From an uncultured Eubacteriales bacterium (GTDB lineage Bacteria; Bacillota; Clostridia; Lachnospirales; Lachnospiraceae): a DNA stretch of 64,000 nt. The notes beneath the pieces are model-generated. The model worked only from the letters and a program-made list of their open reading frames with translations. It made no database searches and was not told the origin of the DNA. Of the stretch, positions 44,229-52,035 are shown piece by piece. Within the stretch, counting starts at the first letter, position 1. The number at the start of each line of letters is the position of its first letter. The stretch covers positions 8,957 to 72,956 of the forward strand of contig URMF01000011.1 of the NCBI GenBank assembly GCA_900548855.1, read 5' to 3'. The position numbers and the translations under genes were made by a program.

Positions 44229-45884
44229 TTATTTGATTTCAAACACAAACTCCTCATCTGCTGCCATAATTACATCTCCGTTTTTCAGCGGACGTTCTTC
44301 CTGTGGTGCTATATATTCCCCATTCAAATATGTAAAATTAGTGGCGCCAAGGTCCTTCACAACATAGTCCGTTCCTCTTTTAATTATTTTCATATGACAT
44401 CTGCTAATAGCTTCATTATCACCAATATAAAAATGCACCTTAGCCTCTTCTTTTCCAACCACAAATTCAATTCCATCAATACACCTGACATCACCGGTTT
44501 TTCTGCGGGTCAGATACGCTTTGATCTGTGGAACCGGTGAAGCATTTAGTACAGTCGTTGCATTGTTTGCAGGATTATTTGAATCCATACCGGCCATATT
44601 AAGCAGCGTAGTTGCATTATTTGCACCCGCCATCCCACTAAACTGAGTTGACGAAGCGGCTTGCTGTTGTCCCACAGGATATGCCGCACCTGGACGTTCG
44701 AACCGGGCAGCTTCCTTTTCCGGTAAAACAGTGAATTTTTTTTGTTCTCTCTTTTGCTTATTCATCCGGACAAGCAGCACAATAAGCAAAACAATTACCG
44801 CGCTTACTGCAATTGCTGCAATTACAATGCATGCAATTACAGCTCCGCTTATCTTTTTCTCTGCCACAAGATTTCCCATACTTTTCTGAAGATTATCAGC
44901 AGCAAAGTCTACCTCATCCTGTGTTGCATCTTCCTTTGCATTAACAGACTGTGCCTGAGTCAGCCAGGTAATCATAAAATCATAAGTCTCTTTCGTATAT
45001 GCTGACTGATCCAAATTCACAGCTTTCTGAATTGCCTCCTCCAGGGAAGCTTTGTCTACAGTTGCCTCTTCCTCTGATTCCTCTGTCATCTCTTCCGTTA
45101 CTTCCGGTTGGTCAATCGTATTTTCTGTATATGTAATTCCGTCCAGATACGGATGCTTAATGGCATTAACCGGAATTGCTTTAAAACATTCTTTCTCCGC
45201 ATCCTTCTTACTATATACCAGCAATCCAATCATTTCTCCGGAATCTGCATCCAATAACACACCGCCAGAATTTCCACTGGAAATGATTCCACTGATTTTA
45301 ACAGACTGGTCATTGACCTCCGATACAACGCCGGAAACCAAATTAATATCCGTTGGCTTGAAGTATACCGCTCCCTCTTTACTAAAAGGTTTCGTTGTGG
45401 GATATCCTGCTGCAAAAACCGTCTGTGCCACTACTGTTACATCCTCTTTACACATAACAACTGCAGGGAGGTCTGTCTCCTCCTCCAGATTAAGAATCGC
45501 AAAATCATTATCCTTGCTTTCCTGTGCAACACTGGCTGTAATTAAGACGTCATCTTGCTTTACGATTGCAATTTGCATATTTTCATCGCTGGTAATATCT
45601 GCCACGCTACCTTGCTTTTTAATATATTTAACTGCTTTCTTAATATTCGATTCTGTCATATGTACAACATGATAATTTGTCAAAACAGTATTACTGTTAA
45701 GCACAACCCCGCTTCCACTCTGTACTGTATACCGCTTTCCATCCTGACCTGTATACGTCATAACAACCTGAACCACACTGTTTTTATTGTTTTCCAGACA
45801 TGCTCCTTCTGCACTGGCAATTTTTCCAATACACAATACCATTATCACTACTAACACGTATGTCTTTATCCTTTTCATTTGCAC
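44229..45884 (-). CDS. Trypsin-like protease, FIVAR-like segment, membrane segment, FHA domain
   Basis: 551 residues. Signal sequence (about 5-24), chymotrypsin-fold protease (about 30-250) with catalytic His72 (NYHVVHM), Asp127 (DNDFAIL) and Ser206 (SGNSGG), all present. A FIVAR-like helical segment (about 278-340) and a membrane segment (346-372) follow. A cytoplasmic tail carries two repeated NATTLL/NATTVL motifs (TT at 425-426 and 443-444) before a C-terminal FHA domain (about 462-551, ISRCHMKI). Protease outside, FHA inside: it can couple kinase signals to extracellular proteolysis. It is first in the T7SS operon. Confidence 0.88.
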   Translation of the reverse strand: MQMKRIKTYVLVVIMVLCIGKIASAEGACLENNKNSVVQVVMTYTGQDGKRYTVQSGSGVVLNSNTVLTNYHVVHMTESNIKKAVKYIKKQGSVADITSDENMQIAIVKQDDVLITASVAQESKDNDFAILNLEEETDLPAVVMCKEDVTVVAQTVFAAGYPTTKPFSKEGAVYFKPTDINLVSGVVSEVNDQSVKISGIISSGNSGGVLLDADSGEMIGLLVYSKKDAEKECFKAIPVNAIKHPYLDGITYTENTIDQPEVTEEMTEESEEEATVDKASLEEAIQKAVNLDQSAYTKETYDFMITWLTQAQSVNAKEDATQDEVDFAADNLQKSMGNLVAEKKISGAVIACIVIAAIAVSAVIVLLIVLLVRMNKQKREQKKFTVLPEKEAARFERPGAAYPVGQQQAASSTQFSGMAGANNATTLLNMAGMDSNNPANNATTVLNASPVPQIKAYLTRRKTGDVRCIDGIEFVVGKEEAKVHFYIGDNEAISRCHMKIIKRGTDYVVKDLGATNFTYLNGEYIAPQEERPLKNGDVIMAADEEFVFEIK

Positions 45885-45928
45885 TACCTTCCCACCATAA
45901 TTTTAGCGTATAGTTTAATATAGGTTAA

Positions 45929-45957
45929 AATATACCTACTTTTTTAGAATATGTCAA
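45929..45957 (-). promoter_or_regulatory. Main promoter of the T7SS operon
   Basis: Minus strand TTGACA (45952-45957), 17-base spacer, TATATT (45929-45934), about 45 bases upstream of the protease-FHA start. I see no equally good promoter between here and 24250, so genes down to the WXG100 block may be one transcript. The wider AT-rich gap 45885-46260 holds no gene I can support. Confidence 0.72.
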
Positions 45958-46263
45958 TAGGTTTTCATAAAATTATTTATTTTTATTTTAACAAGTTAAT
46001 TTTAAATATACACCAAAAATATCGCAAGATCCCTTTCATTATAGCTCTTTCTATCAATCTTTTCTTATTTTTATCAAATTATAATTATTTCGTAGCAACT
46101 CGTTGCATTCTTAATTTAAAGCTTAAATTTTACCAACTTTTAAATAAATTTTCGTCTTTCAGCTATAGGATTTAATATAGCAAACATATGCTTTTACAGC
46201 AATCTGAATATCTATCACCTTTGGATACAATTTATCTATTCATTCTTACCGGAATCTGTGCAC

Positions 46264-46302
46264 AAAAAAGGAGTCAATCTCTGTATAAGTCAGATTGACT
46301 CC
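46264..46302 (-). terminator. Intrinsic terminator of the redox/MATE operon
   Basis: GGAGTCAATCT (46270-46280) and AGATTGACTCC (46292-46302) form a perfect 11-bp stem. On the minus strand it is followed by a T-run (46264-46269). It lies 23 bases beyond the MATE stop codon and separates that operon from the T7SS operon. Confidence 0.88.
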
Positions 46303-46324
46303 AAATAGTTAAGAAATGCTGCAT

Positions 46325-47668
46325 TTAAATTACCTGAAAGTTTTTCCATTTCCCGGACTTCTGTCGCAGGATAAAAATGACTGCCCGGATAATCCAGTCA
46401 CATACCATCGCAATCGCAATGCCAACCACTCCCATATCAAAGACAATGCCAAGAAGATATGAGAGAAACAACCTCCCTGCAATCGTAGACACAACGGAAA
46501 TGTACATGGTAAACTTCACATCCCCCGCTGCCCGAAGTCCATTGCTGAGGGCACCGGAAAACGGATAGGCTGCCGCATTGAATACATTGTGAATCAACAC
46601 CAGCCAGACCACAAGCTGCTTTGTTTCCGGTTCCAGTGCATAGAGCTTCAGAAAAAGCGGTGTCAGGAGAAATACAAACAGGTTCCATCCCGCAGAGAGC
46701 AAGAGTGTAATCCTCGTCAACTTCTTAAAATAATAGTCCGCTCTTTCCGTATCCCGGTTTCCCATGCACTGCCCAATCACTGTGATAAATACCGGTCCCA
46801 TTGCCACACCCGCCAGTGCCGCCAAAGACCAGATACTTTGCGCCACCCCGTTAGCCGCAATCTGATAGGTTCCAAAAAGAGCCACAATACTGCTAAGTGC
46901 CACCTTTACCAGCTGGAACACACCATTTTCCAGCCCATTGGGGACAGCAATCTTCAAAATCTGTTTCATGGAATAGCCACTCCACCTGAACATCCATTCT
47001 CTCTGGTAAAATACTTCATTTTTCCCGCGGAAGCACAACCATGTAATCACCACAGCTGAAAAGGTTCGGCCAATCAAAGAAGGGTATGCGACCCCCGCCA
47101 CTCCTGCATGAAGAACAAATACTCCAATCACATTTCCAACCACGTTAATGATATTGGAAACTACAGACAAATACATGGTTGTCTTCGTTTTTCCAATGCT
47201 GCGGTAAACCGCCGCGCCGGAGTTATAAATTGCCAGCATCGGATAAGAATAAGCGGAAATCCGAAGATAGGTCACGGAAGCTTCCATGACGGAGTCCTCC
47301 ACTTTGCCAAACATCAGCTGCAGTATCCATTCATTTCCCACCAGTACTAGGCCCGCCACAACGACCGAAAAAATGGTGGAGAATAACAAAAGCCGGCTGG
47401 CAGAGGCACCTGCCGCAGCCTTTTCATTCCTACCAATGTACTGGCTGATTACAACCGCTCCGCCGGATGCCAATGCAGTAAACAGATAAATAAAAATCGT
47501 ATTAAACTGATTTACCAAAGAAACACCAGAAACAGCTGCCTCTCCCACATAGCTTACCACCAGTGTATCTGCCATTCCCACCAGCATAACCAAAAGCTGC
47601 TCGAAAAACAGCGGGACAATCATTTCTTTTAATTTTTGATTTGAAAAAAGCTCTGCCTTCTGCTCCAT
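46325..47668 (-). CDS. MATE family efflux transporter
   Basis: 447 residues with about 12 membrane segments in two halves; LFFEQLLVMLVGMADTLVVS and AIYNSGAAVYRSIGKT are typical of the DinF/NorM-type MATE family, which extrudes cationic drugs or toxic metabolites using Na+ or H+. ATG at 47668 is preferred because AAGAGG lies 6 bases upstream; the longer frame would overlap the previous gene. It is last in the redox operon, 20 bases after the SUMF1-flavodoxin gene. Its substrate is unknown. Confidence 0.9.
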   Translation of the reverse strand: MEQKAELFSNQKLKEMIVPLFFEQLLVMLVGMADTLVVSYVGEAAVSGVSLVNQFNTIFIYLFTALASGGAVVISQYIGRNEKAAAGASASRLLLFSTIFSVVVAGLVLVGNEWILQLMFGKVEDSVMEASVTYLRISAYSYPMLAIYNSGAAVYRSIGKTKTTMYLSVVSNIINVVGNVIGVFVLHAGVAGVAYPSLIGRTFSAVVITWLCFRGKNEVFYQREWMFRWSGYSMKQILKIAVPNGLENGVFQLVKVALSSIVALFGTYQIAANGVAQSIWSLAALAGVAMGPVFITVIGQCMGNRDTERADYYFKKLTRITLLLSAGWNLFVFLLTPLFLKLYALEPETKQLVVWLVLIHNVFNAAAYPFSGALSNGLRAAGDVKFTMYISVVSTIAGRLFLSYLLGIVFDMGVVGIAIAMVCDWIIRAVIFILRQKSGKWKNFQVI

Positions 47669-47688
47669 TTTTTGCCTCTTTACCTGAT

Positions 47689-49167
47689 TTACTCCAAAAT
47701 ACCATTGGTTTCTAACCATTCCGCTATATCCTCCGGCAGACTGCTGCCTCCAGAGTAATGTATCGACAACGCTTCTCCCATATCTGCATCTGGTGTCAGC
47801 TTCGCAATTGCAGTCAGACTTTGACCGAAACGTCCTCCGCCATGAGAGCAGAACGGGATGATTGTCTTTCCTGAAAAATCATATTCTTCTAGGAAGGAGG
47901 CAATTGGCATAGGAATAGATGCCCACCAGTTCGGATAACCAAGAAGAATGGTATCATACTCCTCCATATTCTCTACATGAGTTGCCAATTCAGGACGTGC
48001 CTGCTCGTTTTGATCCCGCTGTGCCTCATCCAACACGGTATTGTAATCTGTGGAATAGGGATTCACCAATGTAATCTCAAACAAATCTGCACCCGTCTGG
48101 GACTGTATTTCTTCCGCAATTCCCTCTGTATTTCCTCCCCATGAGAAATAAGCAATCAAGACCCTTTCACCTATACTTTCCGTATTCTCTTTTCCTGTAC
48201 TTACAACACTGTCTGGGCCGCTTACAGCATTCCTCACGAGACGGATGCCAATGTTAAAGCTGCTCTTATCCTCCGCCATAGCTGCGCGGTAGGCACTTCT
48301 CATATTTTTTGCAAAATCATTCCAGCCACCTCCCCTATATATGCGAAGTGTTCCTGTCTCTGGGCCAGTCGGATTATTCTGCTCCTTTGCGCTGTATGCT
48401 CCATAGTAGTCCCATACCCACTCACCCACATTGCCATGCATATTATACAGCCCCCATCCATTCGGGGAAAAGCTGCTTACATCAACCGTTGTCTGCCGGT
48501 ATTCTCCCGGCTTGGTGTCCAGATTGCTCTGAGAAAAATAATTGTTCTCGATTTCATAGGGATAATGCCCATAATAATTTGCTTCCTCTGCGCTGATAGA
48601 GTTTTCTGTATGAAAAGGGGTTGTTGTCCCTGCGCGACAGGCATATTCCCACTCTGCCTCTGTCGGGAGGCGGTAGCCGTCTGCACTGCGATTCCATGTT
48701 ACCGTCTGACCTTCTATAGAATATGCAGGCTGCAAGCCCTCCAACTCGCTGCGGGCATTGCAGTAGCGGATTGCATCAAGCCATGAAACTGTCTCAACCG
48801 GGAGCATATCACCGGAAAAGCTGCTGGGATTACTCCCTATAACTTCGGTGTACTCTGCCTGCGTGACCTCGTACATGCTCATATAAAAATCGCTGACCGT
48901 CACGATATGCTGCGTTTCATCCTCAGAACGCCAAGCCTCTGTATCCGGACTTCCCATTTCAAATGTCCCACCGGAAATCAGGACAAAGTTCTCCGGAGGC
49001 GTGGTCATTGTATCCTCGAAGTTTTTCTCCTCTCCGGTTAGTTCTGTAACATCCGTAATTTCCACCTTTCCTGTGTTATCTGTCTCAGATTCTTGTGCGT
49101 CCGCGCCACACGCTGTAAATGAAAAAATCATAACAACCACCATCAGAAAAGCACTAATCCTTTTCAT
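47689..49167 (-). CDS. Lipoprotein: SUMF1 domain fused to flavodoxin
   Basis: 492 residues from ATG 49167 (AAGGAG 8-10 bases upstream). A lipobox FTAC (Cys20) follows the signal peptide. SUMF1/FGE-like domain at about 60-312 (SGGTFEMGS, VTQAEYTEVIG, RLPTEAEWEYACR, NMHGNVGEWVWD, RGGGWND, NIGIRLVRN). The Cys pair near the end that formylglycine-generating enzymes need is absent (SSFNIGIRLV). A flavodoxin domain occupies 333-491 (VLIAYFSWGGNTEGIAE, GYPNWWASIPMP, FCSHGGGRFGQS). It overlaps the cytochrome gene by 14 bases. Likely an extracytoplasmic flavin electron carrier with a lectin-like domain. Confidence 0.85.
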   Translation of the reverse strand: MKRISAFLMVVVMIFSFTACGADAQESETDNTGKVEITDVTELTGEEKNFEDTMTTPPENFVLISGGTFEMGSPDTEAWRSEDETQHIVTVSDFYMSMYEVTQAEYTEVIGSNPSSFSGDMLPVETVSWLDAIRYCNARSELEGLQPAYSIEGQTVTWNRSADGYRLPTEAEWEYACRAGTTTPFHTENSISAEEANYYGHYPYEIENNYFSQSNLDTKPGEYRQTTVDVSSFSPNGWGLYNMHGNVGEWVWDYYGAYSAKEQNNPTGPETGTLRIYRGGGWNDFAKNMRSAYRAAMAEDKSSFNIGIRLVRNAVSGPDSVVSTGKENTESIGERVLIAYFSWGGNTEGIAEEIQSQTGADLFEITLVNPYSTDYNTVLDEAQRDQNEQARPELATHVENMEEYDTILLGYPNWWASIPMPIASFLEEYDFSGKTIIPFCSHGGGRFGQSLTAIAKLTPDADMGEALSIHYSGGSSLPEDIAEWLETNGILE

Positions 49168-49855
49168 TGCCTTTCTCCTTTCGCTTAGATGTTGATAATT
49201 TACCCAACACTTTTGACACATAGCAGGCGATAAATACCCATAATCCCATCATTGCTATATATTCCGCAAAGATGAAAACTGCACTCTTTTCGTAATCAAG
49301 AAATGCAAACTCCACTTTAAGAAACAGATAGGACAAAATATCTGCCTGATAGAAGCAGACTGCTCCATACATAGCAATCAGAACGGCTATTAACCGGAAA
49401 ATCCACAGAAAAGCTGTAGATTTCTTTCCGTCGGAAAATTTGCGGAATATACTGATTACCATGCTCCAATGAAGCCCAAGATGAACACTCATTAATACAA
49501 AGCCCCAATAGGCGCCTGCAAGGTGCAGCACTCTTGCCGTTGCCATTCCACCATTAATCGGAAGTGTAGAAAATACGTGGCGGGACATGACGATACCGCT
49601 ATAGGCAAGTACAAGCATTGCAGCGAGAACTGCAAAATTAACGATTGTCCGAAGAATGTGCAATATAGTAGATTTTCCCTTCAGCAAGTGTCCATACCAG
49701 CGGATATTCAAAAGGTTATGTATCAGAAATAACACAACCATTCCTGCACCAAGCCATTCATGAAGCTTTTCTCCTGTGACTTGATGTGCCATCAACATGA
49801 GCAGAAAGATTGTCATCAAAAAATCAATCTTCATTTTTATTTTTGAAATATTCAT
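49154..49855 (-). CDS. b-type cytochrome-like membrane protein (DUF4405 type)
   Basis: 233 residues from the ATG at 49855 (GGAG 7 bases upstream). About six membrane segments. Histidines placed within them (HQ and HEW in MAHQVTGEKLHEW, LIHNLL, LHLAGAYWG, SVHLGLHW) match the paired heme ligands of cytochrome b561/DUF4405-type proteins, which move electrons across the membrane. It is flanked by genes for two exported flavodoxins, so it may pass electrons to them. It begins inside the remains of an aldo/keto reductase gene. Confidence 0.78.
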   Translation of the reverse strand: MNISKIKMKIDFLMTIFLLMLMAHQVTGEKLHEWLGAGMVVLFLIHNLLNIRWYGHLLKGKSTILHILRTIVNFAVLAAMLVLAYSGIVMSRHVFSTLPINGGMATARVLHLAGAYWGFVLMSVHLGLHWSMVISIFRKFSDGKKSTAFLWIFRLIAVLIAMYGAVCFYQADILSYLFLKVEFAFLDYEKSAVFIFAEYIAMMGLWVFIACYVSKVLGKLSTSKRKEKGNEKD

Positions 49856-49937
49856 GAATTTTCTCCATTCTTGCAATTTGGTTTACATGAAATGGGCATC
49901 TTTTGCTGCAATGACCACATTTGATGTTTACTCCGCC
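49824..49937 (-). pseudogene. Remnant C-terminus of ferredoxin-type aldo/keto reductase
   Basis: An open frame of 37 codons ending in a stop at 49824 encodes CGHCSKRCPFHVNQIARMEK near its start. The C-x2-C-x3-CP cluster and the following ARM..I.EYF helix are the usual end of iron-sulfur aldo/keto reductases in clostridia. Nothing upstream matches the rest of that enzyme: this frame starts within the end of the flavodoxin gene and its end overlaps the cytochrome gene. Most of the enzyme has therefore been deleted, probably by recombination between redox genes. Confidence 0.8.
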
Positions 49938-50656
49938 AAAACATCCAGTCCAAGACCGTTTACCCATTCCATAACCGTCTCCTGGGAATCACCGCCATTC
50001 AGCCGCTGCCCATCAAGCCAGGTGGCGCCGTTTGTCAGCTGCTCCAAATTGGAAGCACTGGAACCAATGCCGCTGCCACCGGAGGTGCAGAAGGGAACAA
50101 TGGCCTTGCCGGAAAAATCATAGTTTTCCATGAAAGTGCTGACAATTCTCGGCGCATCTCCCCACCATATCGGATAACCGATAAATACGATATCATACTG
50201 CTCCATATTCTCCACGGAACCGGAGATAGCCGGCCGGGCAGACGGGTCATTCATTTCAAGTGTACTGCGGCTGTTGTTATCGTTATAATCTAAATCCGCA
50301 TCCGTATAAGGCTCCTCCGGAACGATTTCGTAAAGGTCTGCGTTCAGACCATTTGCGATATGTTCTGCTACACCTTCCGTTGTATTGGTGGCGGAGAAAT
50401 AGGCTACCAGTACCTTTGTCCCTTCTGCTCCGGTATCCGCTTCAGGTATCGGTTCTGTTTCTTCCAATTCATCGGGCTGCGCAGCTTCACTTTCTGGCTC
50501 GGATTCTACTACACTGCTTTCCGAAGCAGATATTTCCTCGGATACACTGTCCTCCACATCAGGGGAATTTGTTTCAGCTGGTTCCCCGTTTCCGACACAG
50601 GCCACAAGAGATACCGCCATTAAAAAAGTAAGTAAAAAAGCTACCAATTTCTTCAT
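49928..50656 (-). CDS. Exported flavodoxin lipoprotein
   Basis: 242 residues. Signal peptide with lipobox LVAC (Cys20), an acidic Ser/Glu-rich linker (about 25-75), then a flavodoxin domain (about 80-242): KVLVAYFSATNTTEGVAEHI, IGYPIWWGDAPRI, FCTSGGSGIGSSA. TNTTEG is the FMN phosphate loop. AGGAGG lies 8 bases before the start. It is one of two exported flavodoxins here and ends where the aldo/keto reductase remnant begins. Probably an electron carrier on the outer face of the membrane. Confidence 0.9.
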   Translation of the reverse strand: MKKLVAFLLTFLMAVSLVACVGNGEPAETNSPDVEDSVSEEISASESSVVESEPESEAAQPDELEETEPIPEADTGAEGTKVLVAYFSATNTTEGVAEHIANGLNADLYEIVPEEPYTDADLDYNDNNSRSTLEMNDPSARPAISGSVENMEQYDIVFIGYPIWWGDAPRIVSTFMENYDFSGKAIVPFCTSGGSGIGSSASNLEQLTNGATWLDGQRLNGGDSQETVMEWVNGLGLDVLAE

Positions 50657-50671
50657 TGTTTTTTCCTCCTA

Positions 50672-50839
50672 TCAATCTTTTTTAATTTCATGAATCATAT
50701 AATCCAACTGGTCTAATAACTGCTGCTTGGAATGTATTTCATCTAATAATTGCAATCTGCTTTTTCTTAAAATCCGTATCTGCTCCTCCTTTGTTTTTCC
50801 ATTTTCCTTTACCAGCTTGGTTACTTCCTCTAATGTCAT
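50672..50839 (-). CDS. 55-residue orphan MerR-type C-terminal helix protein
   Basis: The ATG at 50839 has a perfect AAGGAGG 6 bases upstream, which decides the start over a longer TTG-initiated frame. The product (MTLEEVTKLVKENGKTKEEQ onward) matches only the end of the DNA-binding domain and the antiparallel dimerisation helix of MerR regulators (EQIRILRKSRLQLLDEI). The winged-helix head is absent. It lies directly upstream of the flavodoxin gene (15 bases) and just after a strong promoter. It may be a remnant whose translation was kept, or a small dimerising modulator. Confidence 0.7.
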   Translation of the reverse strand: MTLEEVTKLVKENGKTKEEQIRILRKSRLQLLDEIHSKQQLLDQLDYMIHEIKKD

Positions 50840-50912
50840 TTCCAGCCTCCTTATACAATAGGAAGTACACTCTGCGAGCCTTCTATCGTCATATGCATTG
50901 CAACGCAAAAAA

Positions 50913-50956
50913 TGTAGGTGCAGAGGAAAGTGGGCTACACTTTTTCTACACCTACA
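50913..50956. promoter_or_regulatory. Long dyad at the transcription start of the flavodoxin operon
   Basis: TGTAGGTGcAGaggAAAGTG faces CACTTTTTCTaCACCTACA: the arms match at about 16 of 19 positions, including perfect TGTAGGTG/CACCTACA ends. It begins where the -10 box ends and covers the start site and early leader. It could be an operator for the adjacent LysR or a MerR-type protein, or a hairpin in the mRNA. Confidence 0.7.
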
Positions 50957-50985
50957 TTATAATCCGGGCTATGGAGTTATATCAA
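50956..50985 (-). promoter_or_regulatory. Promoter of the flavodoxin/cytochrome/MATE operon
   Basis: Minus strand TTGATA (50980-50985), 18-base spacer, TATAAT (50956-50961). The slightly long spacer is typical of promoters worked by MerR regulators. It drives the orphan MerR tail, flavodoxin, cytochrome, SUMF1-flavodoxin and MATE genes. Confidence 0.78.
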
Positions 50986-51002
50986 ATACTTAGTTTTAAT
51001 AG

Positions 51003-51887
51003 TCAGGTTATGCCCAAAAGGCATTTCATATATTCTATGAATTTCGTCGCCGCTAAACTAAACGGCTGTTGTTTTTTCCACGCCAGTACACTGTTCGCCG
51101 TAAGTTCCGGACATAGCGGCCGATAGGCAATTTTTTCCTTATCCCAATAGGGTATGGAACCTTCAATCACAAGGGAATAGGCTAAGCCCCTTTGAACCAT
51201 AAGGGCGCTGTTCGTAGTTAAATTACTGGTAAAGAGAACCTGTTGTTCCTGAAAGAAATCTCCAAACCAGTTGGATAATTCGTTCTGTACATTTGTCCGT
51301 CTCGGAAGAATGAGCGGCATATTCTCCAAGTCTTTTGCGCTGACGGTTTCCTTCTGCGCAAGAGAATCATCCGGGCGCATTAAAACAACCCACCGTTCTT
51401 TTTCTCTTAAGCGAATAAAATCAAACTTTTCTATATCTATCGGCTCCAGCAGCACGCCAATGTCAATCAGACCTTTTTCCATCTGCTCCTTCACCATGTC
51501 TGCATTTCCTGTGAGAATGTCGAAGGTGACAAGCGGATACTTCTCATGGAATTCTTCAATGATTTCCGGCAGCACCTGCATAGCTGCCAGTTCTCCTCCG
51601 CCAATGACGATTCTGCCCTCCACAAGTTCATCCTGTTCAGCCAATTCTCTTTCTGTCCGGTCAACCAACGCCAGTATTTCTTCTGCACGACGCCGCAACA
51701 GTATTCCCTCATTGGTTAAGGTGATTTTTCTCGCACCCCTGTGAAACAGCTTAACCCCGACCTCTTCCTCCAGCTGCGATAGCTGACGGCTAAGTGTTGG
51801 CTGCGTGATATGTAAGACTTCTGCAGCACGGTTTATTCCTTCCTCTCGAACAACTGTTAAGAAATAGCGCAGAACCCGTATTTCCAT
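51003..51887 (-). CDS. LysR-family transcriptional regulator
   Basis: 294 residues from the ATG at 51887 (GGAGG 7 bases upstream). N-terminal winged HTH (MEIRVLRYFLTVVREEGINR, AAEVLHITQPTLSRQLSQLE) and a C-terminal effector-binding domain (about 90-294) with the usual GRIVIGGGELAAM start. It is encoded just upstream of the flavodoxin operon promoter and downstream of the reductase-like gene, so it probably controls one or both in response to redox or an aromatic compound. The gap to the upstream gene (51888-52035) holds no other gene. Confidence 0.93.
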   Translation of the reverse strand: MEIRVLRYFLTVVREEGINRAAEVLHITQPTLSRQLSQLEEEVGVKLFHRGARKITLTNEGILLRRRAEEILALVDRTERELAEQDELVEGRIVIGGGELAAMQVLPEIIEEFHEKYPLVTFDILTGNADMVKEQMEKGLIDIGVLLEPIDIEKFDFIRLREKERWVVLMRPDDSLAQKETVSAKDLENMPLILPRRTNVQNELSNWFGDFFQEQQVLFTSNLTTNSALMVQRGLAYSLVIEGSIPYWDKEKIAYRPLCPELTANSVLAWKKQQPFSLAATKFIEYMKCLLGIT

Positions 51888-52035
51888 CGCCATACCTCCT
51901 ACACAAATAATTTTTATTATTATAGCCGTCCTATGCTCAAAAAGCAATATTCCTGTGTTAATTTCATTCTGGGCATAATCAAGTTCACCGCTTAATAAGA
52001 GGCAGTCTTAATCATCGCCCAGGTTTTCATCTTTA

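Noticed and set aside
47689..49167. Calling the SUMF1 domain a formylglycine-generating enzyme
   Set aside because: The cysteine pair required for catalysis is absent near the end of the domain.
49860..49925. Reading the CGHCSKRCP stretch as a free-standing ferredoxin gene
   Set aside because: Only one cluster of cysteines, no start codon with ribosome site, and the following helix is that of an aldo/keto reductase end.
50840..50908. Longer MerR-like protein starting at TTG 50908
   Set aside because: The internal ATG at 50839 has an ideal ribosome site, the TTG has none, and the extension lacks a DNA-binding head.
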